A DNA stretch of 64,000 nt from positions 100,145 to 164,144 of the forward strand of contig JAIXQE010000072.1 of assembly GCA_027485815.1 (NCBI GenBank). The letters are read 5' to 3'. The stretch comes from Opitutaceae bacterium (GTDB lineage Bacteria; Verrucomicrobiota; Verrucomicrobiia; Opitutales; Opitutaceae). Shown piece by piece: positions 58,092-64,000 of this stretch (position 1 is its first letter; each line of letters opens with the position of its first letter). The position numbers were made by a program, and so were the translations under genes. Under the pieces are notes generated by a model. The model was given only the letters and a program-made list of their open reading frames with translations, was not told the DNA's origin and made no database searches.

Positions 58092-59198
58092 ATGGCGCTT
58101 TCCTACGAATCCTCCGGCGTTCGCTACGACCAGCTCGACGCCTTCAAGCGCGCCTGCCAGCAGGCGGCCCGCACCACGGCCGGCGCCCTGGCTGGCCATG
58201 GCTACGCGGAACCCGCGTCCACCCGCGGCGAGAGCGCCTACCTGATCGAGGGGGCGGACCACTTCCTTGCCCACGTCGAGGAGGGGCTCGGCACCAAGAA
58301 CCTGGTCGCCGACGCCGTCGCCGCCCTCACCGGCCGGACCTTCTACCGCGAGGTCGCGATCGACACGGTCGCGACGATGGTGAACGACCTCATCACCTGC
58401 GGGGCGTTGCCGGTCTCCGTGGCGATGCACGCCGCGGTGGGCGACTCCGCGTGGTTCGCGGATGCCGCGCGCACGGAGGCTTTGGTCTCCGGGTTCGCCG
58501 AGGGCTGTCGGCAGGCCGGTGCGGTCTGGGGCGGGGGCGAGACGCCCACGCTCGGCGGCGTGGTGGAACGCCCGGCCATCGTGCTGGCGGGTTCCGCGCT
58601 TGGCCGCATCGCTCCCAAGGAGCACCGCATCACGGGCGAGGTGCGCGAGGGCGACGCCATCTTGTTCCTCGCCAGCTCCGGGGTGCAGACCAATGGGCTC
58701 ACGCTCTGCCGGCGCATCGCCGCGCAGTTGCCGCAGGGCTACCTGACGCCGGTCGGTCACGGGGATCCGCGCTCCTACGGCGAGGCGTTGCTGGCTCCCT
58801 CGGTGATCTACGTGGCCTTCGTCCGCGAATGCCAGCGCCGCGGGCTGCGGCTCAATTACCTCGCCCACGTCACCGGCCATGGCTGGCGCAAGCTGATGCG
58901 CCTCGAGGAGCCGTTTGTGTACGAGATCACCGCGCCGCGGCCGGCGCCGGCCCTGTTCCGCTTCATGATGGAGGCGGGCCCGGTCGAGCTCCGCGAGGCC
59001 TACGCGACCTTCAACATGGGCGTCGGGTTCGCCGCCTACGTGTCTCCCGAGCTGGCGCCCGCGGTCCTCGCGGCGGCGCAGGCGACCGGCTATGATGCGT
59101 GGCTCGCGGGGCGCGTGCGCCGCGAAGGCTCGCGCAAGGCCGTCGTCGTCCCGGACCTGGGCCTCGCCTTCGAGGGCGATACGCTCCAGGTCCGCTGA
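58092..59198 (+). CDS. purM: Phosphoribosylformylglycinamidine cyclo-ligase (AIR synthase family)
   Basis: 368 residues of the PurM/AIRS fold. Visible features are FLAHVEEGLGTKNLVADAVA, the block AIDTVATMVNDLITCGA, EGCRQAGAVWGGGETPTL and DAILFLASSGVQTNGLTLCRR, corresponding to the ATP and FGAM sites. The C-terminal half contains HVTGHGWRKLMR and the late TFNMGVGFAAYV. It makes aminoimidazole ribonucleotide. It begins 1 bp after purF, so the pair is co-translated. The sequence departs somewhat from classical PurM, but the position supports that role. Confidence 0.88.
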   Translation: MALSYESSGVRYDQLDAFKRACQQAARTTAGALAGHGYAEPASTRGESAYLIEGADHFLAHVEEGLGTKNLVADAVAALTGRTFYREVAIDTVATMVNDLITCGALPVSVAMHAAVGDSAWFADAARTEALVSGFAEGCRQAGAVWGGGETPTLGGVVERPAIVLAGSALGRIAPKEHRITGEVREGDAILFLASSGVQTNGLTLCRRIAAQLPQGYLTPVGHGDPRSYGEALLAPSVIYVAFVRECQRRGLRLNYLAHVTGHGWRKLMRLEEPFVYEITAPRPAPALFRFMMEAGPVELREAYATFNMGVGFAAYVSPELAPAVLAAAQATGYDAWLAGRVRREGSRKAVVVPDLGLAFEGDTLQVR

Positions 59199-59208
59199 GC
59201 GGCCGCGG

Positions 59209-62200
59209 TCAGGGCCGGCCCGCCGGCAGCGGCCGTTCGCGGCGCAGGTAGGCCAGCAGGTCGCGGACCTCGTCGGTCGCGAGCGAACGCAGCAGTCCCT
59301 CGGGCATCAGGGAAACCTGCGCCGTGTCGCGGGAGACGATGTCCCCGCGGGCCACGACGGTGTCCTGGCCCACGGAACGCAGGGTGACCTGCCGCTCGTC
59401 CTCCGCCCGCACGTTGCCCGCAAGGGTGCGCCCGTCCCGCGTGGAGATCGTCACGAGGCGGTAGCTCTCCTGCATCACCTCGCTCGGGTTGATGATCTCG
59501 GTCAGGATGTAGTCGAGGTTTGCCCGGTTTGAGCCGGTCAGGTCCGGGCCGATCTCCCCGCCCTCGTCGAAGAGGCGGTGGCAGGCGGCGCAGGTGCGCT
59601 CGAAGATGCCGCGGCCCCGCGCCGGATCGGCCCGGGAAAACTCGTCCTCGGTGAGGAGCCGTTTCAAGCGGGCAATCTCCGCGAACTTCTCCTCATCCGG
59701 CTGCGCCACCGCACCCCAGAAATCACTGAAGGATGGCCCGAGCACCCGCTGCAACTGCCGGGCGGCGAACGCGGTGACGTCGCGGCGCGGCACGGCCTCG
59801 CGGCGCAGCGCGACCAGCAGGGCCTGCGCTGAGGCGCGGCGGGCCGAGAGGGCCAGGATCGCCTCCGCGCGTTCGCCCGCGTCGAAAGACGCGTAGCGGG
59901 CGAGCAGCTCCCGCGGGATGGCCGAATCCTCGAAGGCGGCGAGGGCCCGGATGGCGTCGCGGCGGAGCGAGGGTTCCTCCAGCAGCCGCAGGATGTCCGG
60001 CAGAGCCTCCGGGAAGGCATCGCGGGCGAACGCCTGCAGGATCTCGCGGCGCGGGGCGACGCCGGTGGCGGGATCGCGCAGGGCGGCGAGGCGCGAGGCC
60101 CGCGCCTTGGCGTCCCCGAAAAGCTGGCCGATCTGCGCGAGCAGCTCCCGTACGGCCGCGTCGCCCGCGGCCTCGAGGGCGGATGCGGTGGCGGCCCACG
60201 CGGGCGGCGCCTCCGCGTCCCGGCGGCCTTGCGCCGCGAGGCCGTCCCGCAGGCCCTCGAGGAGCGGCTGCCGGGACCCGCTCGCCGGGGTGGCGCCGAG
60301 GGCGGAGGCGATGGCGAGCAGCTGATCCGCCGCGACCGCCCGCCGGGCGGCCCAGCGGGCGAGCACCGGGATGCGGCCGCCGGCCGCGAGCGCCAGGGCG
60401 CGGGGGGAGTCGGCCGGAACCAGCGGCTCCAGGGCGAACCAGAGCATCTTCGGCAAGTTGTGATCGCCCGCGTCGCCGGCGTGACCCAGCAGCCCGGCGA
60501 GGAGTTCCCAGCGCTGCTCCGCGGGGAGCCGCTGCAGGGCGGCCGCGAGGTAGAGCCGGACCACTGGCGAGGGGTCGGTCCGCGCCAGGGCGGCGAACTT
60601 GGTCACCAGCGCCGCCTCGACCGCGCGGTCCTCGGTGAGAAGCTGCACGGCCCAGGCGCGGACATAGGCCTCGGGATGATCCAAGGCGCCCCGCAGGAGC
60701 GCCGGGGTCGCGGTGCCGGTGACGTGCAGCGCCCAGAGCGCGTTCAGCTTGCCGGCCGCGTCGGGCGCTTCCCGGAAGAGGGCCTCTAACCGCGGCGCGA
60801 CGGCTGGCGAAAGGCGCCCCTCCGCCGCGCGCTGCTGCAGCAGGACCCGGGCGCGGCGGTTGAACCAGTCATTGCGGTGCGAGAGGAGCCCGGCCAGCTC
60901 CAGGTCGGAGTGCGCCGCGAGGTTCAAACTCCGACTGCCCGGCAGACCCTTGGGGGCCACCCGGTAAATGCGGCCCGTCTCCTTGGCGTCCACCGCGTTG
61001 CCGCAGATGTCGCCGTCGTGCCAGTCGAGCACGTAGACCGCGCCATCGGGTCCTGTTTCCACGCTGAAACCGACCCAAGCCGGATCGTTCGCCAGCAGGG
61101 TGTCGTCACCGTGGCGGCCGACGAAACCGGAGCCGCGGGGCTCCAGGATGTCGGAGAGCAGCGCGTGTTCGTGGATGTTCGCCATGAAAATCCGGCCACG
61201 GTACTCGCGGGGGAAGGCGTCCGCGAGGTAGACGCGCGCGCCGCCGTGCGCGGACCGGTGAGGATGGTCGGTGATGGTGCGAATGTCCTCGTAGACGTGG
61301 GGATTGAGATGCTTGCCGCCCTGGCGGTGGTAGATTCCGCCCGGGATCACGTGCCAGAGGTGCGGGATGACACAGGCGGTGATGAACATCTGGCCGTGGG
61401 CGTCGAAATCGAGGCCCCACGGATTGCTGAAGCCGTGGGCCACGATCTCGAAACGCTCCTTGATCGGATGGTAGCGCCAGACGCCGCCATCGAGGTATTG
61501 CCCGTCCACGACCGGGATTTTCTCCGGGAAGGCGTCGCCGCGCCGGTAAAGCCGGCCGCCATCCGCCGGCTTACCCACGGTGGAGCGCGTGGCGAAGCCT
61601 TGGCAGCCGTAGAGCCAGCCGTCCGGGCCCCAGGTGAAGCTGTTCAGCGTCTCGTGGCGGTCCTGGATGCCCCAGCCGGTCAGGCGGATCTGGAGGTCCG
61701 CGTCGGCGCGGTCGTCGCCATCGCGGTCGGGCACGAAGAGCAGGTTCGGCGGTGCGCCGAGCCACAGCCCGCCGAAGCCGACGGCGAGCGCCGCGGGAAA
61801 AGGGATGCCCTCGAGAAACACCTTCCGGCGGTCGAAGGTACCGTCGCCGTCGGTGTCCTCCAGGATCAGGATCCGACTGTCCCCGTGGTTGGCGAAGCCG
61901 GTGCGGCGGGTCTCGTAATCCCGGTTCTCCGCGATCCAGAGGCGGCCGCGGTCGTCCCAGCAGAAGGCCATCGGCTGCGTGATCATCGGCTCCGCCGCCG
62001 CGAGCCGGACTTCCAGGCCGGGGGCGGTCGTCATCCGCGCGACCGCCTGCTCGCCGGTGAGGAACGGGGCGGCCTTCGCCTCGGCCCGCGCGAGGTTCCA
62101 GAGCACGGAGTCGGAACGTTCCCCGGTGTAGGCCTTCCAGGCCTCCGTCAGTCCGACGTCGTCCAGGGCCCCGGTGTACACGACCAGTTGGTGGCGGAAG

Positions 62201-63012
62201 ATCTCCGCGCGGCCACGCGCGATGGTCCAATCCCCGGTGACGGCGCGGCTCGGGCCGGCGCCGAACTGCTGGTCGACGCGCCAGGGAAGCGGATAGCCGG
62301 GGTTGCGGGGGTGGTCGAGGATCGCGAGGTGCGCGAGATCCGCGCGGCCCTCCACCTTAAGGCCGAGGTCGAGCCAGACGGCGCGCTGGCCGTTGGCGCG
62401 CTCGTTGCGCTGGCGGTTGCTGTTGGTGGCCACCGCCTCTGCGTTCCCGAGCCAAGGGACCCACAGCCCGCCGGAATCGGACTTCGCGAGGGTGAGGTCG
62501 ACAAGCGCCTCGCCCTTCCACTCGAGGTCGATCAGGTGGCGGCCTTCGGCCTCCCGGAAGGTCCACGTCTGGGTCTCCGCCATCACGGGCTGGCCGGCCT
62601 CGTCCAGCAGGTGGTAAACGGTGGACCACCGGACTTCGCGGCCCTCCGCGACGAGCGGAGTCAGGGCGATGCGCCGCCAGTGGCTCGCGCCGGACTCCTG
62701 GAAATAGTCCCGGCCGTTGACGCTTTTGAACCCCCAGAAGATCCCGGTCTGGTGGGGCGGGGAAGCGGGGTGGATGGCGGGGAGTACGCCGCGGCCGTCC
62801 GGCGCGCGGAGCGGGTGCAGGGAGGGGCGAAAATCGGGGCGCGCGTGCTGGGTGAGCAGCGGTTCCGGGATTCCTCCCCGGAGAACCGCGATCGTGTGTT
62901 GGCTGGGATCGTGACGCAGGGTGAGGCCGGCTGCCGCCAGCGTGCCGGGCAGGAGCGCGACGAGGAGAATCCAGATTCGGCAGGCGTGGAGATAGCCTTC
63001 AGCGGGGTTCAC
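59209..63012 (-). CDS. Fusion of DUF6807 (PmoA-like) domain to PVC-type dehydrogenase and cytochrome c
   Basis: 1267 residues from a GTG start at 63012; a hydrophobic signal segment lies at about 12-27. Residues about 28-300 are a DUF6807/PmoA-like domain (LHPLRAPDGRGVL, HPASPPHQTGIFWGFKSVNG). Residues about 330-690 are the dehydrogenase propeller (MAFCWDDRGRLWIAENRDYE, FTWGPDGWLYGCQGFA, DGAVYVLDWHDGDICGN). HEAT-like repeats follow (about 700-1090). A C-terminal cytochrome c domain has CAACH with IGPDL. It is probably a periplasmic oxidoreductase for sugars or related compounds. It converges with purM, 10 bp apart. Confidence 0.9.
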   Translation of the reverse strand: MNPAEGYLHACRIWILLVALLPGTLAAAGLTLRHDPSQHTIAVLRGGIPEPLLTQHARPDFRPSLHPLRAPDGRGVLPAIHPASPPHQTGIFWGFKSVNGRDYFQESGASHWRRIALTPLVAEGREVRWSTVYHLLDEAGQPVMAETQTWTFREAEGRHLIDLEWKGEALVDLTLAKSDSGGLWVPWLGNAEAVATNSNRQRNERANGQRAVWLDLGLKVEGRADLAHLAILDHPRNPGYPLPWRVDQQFGAGPSRAVTGDWTIARGRAEIFRHQLVVYTGALDDVGLTEAWKAYTGERSDSVLWNLARAEAKAAPFLTGEQAVARMTTAPGLEVRLAAAEPMITQPMAFCWDDRGRLWIAENRDYETRRTGFANHGDSRILILEDTDGDGTFDRRKVFLEGIPFPAALAVGFGGLWLGAPPNLLFVPDRDGDDRADADLQIRLTGWGIQDRHETLNSFTWGPDGWLYGCQGFATRSTVGKPADGGRLYRRGDAFPEKIPVVDGQYLDGGVWRYHPIKERFEIVAHGFSNPWGLDFDAHGQMFITACVIPHLWHVIPGGIYHRQGGKHLNPHVYEDIRTITDHPHRSAHGGARVYLADAFPREYRGRIFMANIHEHALLSDILEPRGSGFVGRHGDDTLLANDPAWVGFSVETGPDGAVYVLDWHDGDICGNAVDAKETGRIYRVAPKGLPGSRSLNLAAHSDLELAGLLSHRNDWFNRRARVLLQQRAAEGRLSPAVAPRLEALFREAPDAAGKLNALWALHVTGTATPALLRGALDHPEAYVRAWAVQLLTEDRAVEAALVTKFAALARTDPSPVVRLYLAAALQRLPAEQRWELLAGLLGHAGDAGDHNLPKMLWFALEPLVPADSPRALALAAGGRIPVLARWAARRAVAADQLLAIASALGATPASGSRQPLLEGLRDGLAAQGRRDAEAPPAWAATASALEAAGDAAVRELLAQIGQLFGDAKARASRLAALRDPATGVAPRREILQAFARDAFPEALPDILRLLEEPSLRRDAIRALAAFEDSAIPRELLARYASFDAGERAEAILALSARRASAQALLVALRREAVPRRDVTAFAARQLQRVLGPSFSDFWGAVAQPDEEKFAEIARLKRLLTEDEFSRADPARGRGIFERTCAACHRLFDEGGEIGPDLTGSNRANLDYILTEIINPSEVMQESYRLVTISTRDGRTLAGNVRAEDERQVTLRSVGQDTVVARGDIVSRDTAQVSLMPEGLLRSLATDEVRDLLAYLRRERPLPAGRP

Positions 63013-63571
63013 GGTAAGCGGAGTTGGGTTTCATCGCGGCGGCACCGGCGGAGCGCTGCCAGGGTCGGTCAGAGCGGGTTTGACGGCGAGGAGGGAGAGC
63101 AGGCGCATCCCGGGGCAGGAGCACAAGTCAGGTTGTATGCGCCGGATCAATTCGCCGGCAATTCCAGTCGTGGCGGCCGTAGCTGAAGCAGACCGGGACG
63201 GCCGAGGCCGAGGATCTGCCCGGTCCCGAGCGCTGGCGACGGGAGATCCGGGATCCGGACTCAGGCATCGCGACTGACGGGGCGACGCGGGTTCGGCCGA
63301 GCCGGCCTGCAGCGAGGGAGTGGTTGGAAACGGCGCTCCGAATGGGGTCGGAGCGGATCGAGGCGTGTCCGGAGCAGAGTTGGTCCGATCTTGGAACCCC
63401 TGGGTGGGGACCGCGGGAAACCGAGGCCAAACTTGGCCCAGTTCGTCCAGAGTGAAGTTCGGTCCGGCCGTCGCAACCGATCCTCCGCCGGCGCGAGGTG
63501 CGGAAACGCGACCGCCGACTACGCGTCGTCCTCTGGGACGGCGGCGGTCGGCGGCGGACTCCGATTGGAAA
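63013..63571. other. Apparently non-coding 559-bp region
   Basis: No protein start with supportive ribosome binding site, no tRNA and no recognised RNA motif were found between the start of the PVC fusion gene and the end of the haloperoxidase gene. Short open frames in this GC-rich stretch show no family resemblance. An inverted pair near 63505-63560 (ACCGCCGAC and GTCGGCGG) may form a hairpin close to the end of the haloperoxidase gene. The region presumably contains the PVC fusion promoter. Confidence 0.5.
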
Positions 63572-64000
63572 TCAGACGACGACTTGGGCGCCGCCGAAGG
63601 TGACGAGCGCGCTGCCGGCGAAGGACTCGTTCCAGAGGAAATCCGAGCAACGCAGATATTCGAGGGCGACCTTCTCCCCGAGCAGGATCCCCTCGATGGC
63701 GTCGGAGCGCCAGTGGACGCCGGCGAAGTTCCGGCCGATCGACATGTTCGCCGCGAGCTTGTTGAGTTCGCCGCCCACGGTGAGGGCGGGACCGTTGTAG
63801 GGCAGGAGGGCCGTGCCGTCCCGGCTCGCGACCACGGGATTGCTGATGATCGCGTTGGAATCGAAGAAGGCCTTGAGCACGGTGACGCAGGCGCCCGCGA
63901 TGGTGGCGTGGCCCGAAGGGTAGGCGGGGTGGGTGGGGCAGCCTTCCGCGTAGCCTTGGGCCAGCAGGTAGGAGCCCTGCCGCCGCGAGACCTCGGCCAG
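63572..64000 (-). CDS. Vanadium-dependent haloperoxidase / PAP2 family protein (C-terminal part)
   Basis: The last 142 residues are in the window; the N terminus lies beyond 64000. The motif AYPSGHATIAGA (core PSGH) and the later SIGRNFAGVHWRSDAIEGILLGEKVAL (with the catalytic-type R and H spaced as GRxxxGxHWRSD) identify the vanadium haloperoxidase / PAP2 acid phosphatase superfamily. Secreted bacterial members of this type are usually annotated as vanadium-dependent haloperoxidases. Whether it halogenates or hydrolyses phosphate cannot be told. Confidence 0.9.
   Translation of the reverse strand: MAEVSRRQGSYLLAQGYAEGCPTHPAYPSGHATIAGACVTVLKAFFDSNAIISNPVVASRDGTALLPYNGPALTVGGELNKLAANMSIGRNFAGVHWRSDAIEGILLGEKVALEYLRCSDFLWNESFAGSALVTFGGAQVVV

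Overview
This window is very GC-rich and densely coded on both strands. Several features point to a Gram-negative bacterium of the Verrucomicrobiota, most likely an Opitutaceae-like lineage. These are two TonB-dependent receptors (one with a carboxypeptidase-regulatory-like domain), two large PVC-type cytochrome c / membrane-bound dehydrogenase proteins, a Tat-targeted Gfo/Idh/MocA oxidoreductase, NIPSNAP and LamG-like secreted proteins, a neutral-ceramidase-like protein and a Bacteroidetes-like PurF. The lineage is inferred from protein families; no rRNA or tRNA gene is present to prove it.

Layout. 1-5.4 kb: the tail of a secreted protein, a tandem 24-bp repeat, a lipoprotein, a DTW-domain tRNA-modifying enzyme, a double NIPSNAP protein and a TonB receptor closed by a strong terminator. 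5.5-12 kb: a one-gene fusion of a Phd-type antitoxin and a PIN/VapC-type toxin, an L,D-transpeptidase with an altered SHGC motif, a Tat oxidoreductase and a divergent LamG gene / TonB receptor pair, with two 114-bp REPIN-like palindromic elements between genes. 12.1-17.9 kb: a tight five-gene run of riboflavin synthase, an unusual uracil-DNA glycosylase, opgG, an unknown membrane protein and opgH, the last three probably making periplasmic glucans. 18-20.7 kb: metK-ahcY, the S-adenosylmethionine cycle, behind a complex inverted repeat. 20.7-24.8 kb: an MFS exporter, fmt, a LysM protein and parB.

24.8-34 kb: an aldehyde dehydrogenase and YagF-like sugar-acid dehydratase operon that looks like part of a non-phosphorylative pentose route, divergent from a ceramidase-like protein and a PVC cytochrome protein, which converge on tyrS. 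34.3-38.2 kb: peroxiredoxin, aconitase and a STAS-domain protein. 38.2-47.4 kb: an eight-gene leftward run hemF-hemE-ileS-(DksA-like)-lspA-aroA-cmk-plsC, joining haem, translation, lipoprotein, aromatic, nucleotide and phospholipid housekeeping. 47.5-52 kb: a His-rich membrane protein overlapping an alpha/beta hydrolase with a multi-pass tail, a second LamG paralogue and an SMP-30 lactonase-like protein. 52.1-59.2 kb: purL divergent from purF-purM. 59.2-64 kb: a 1267-residue DUF6807/PVC dehydrogenase/cytochrome fusion, an apparently non-coding 560-bp stretch, and the C-terminal part of a vanadium-haloperoxidase/PAP2 protein.

No prophage, insertion sequence, CRISPR array or large genomic island is evident. 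The most unusual items are the single-chain antitoxin-toxin, the uracil-DNA glycosylase lacking two of four expected Fe-S cysteines, the DksA-like protein with a degenerate zinc finger and a Lys/Ala/Pro-rich tail, the unknown protein between opgG and opgH, the metK leader and the REPIN family.
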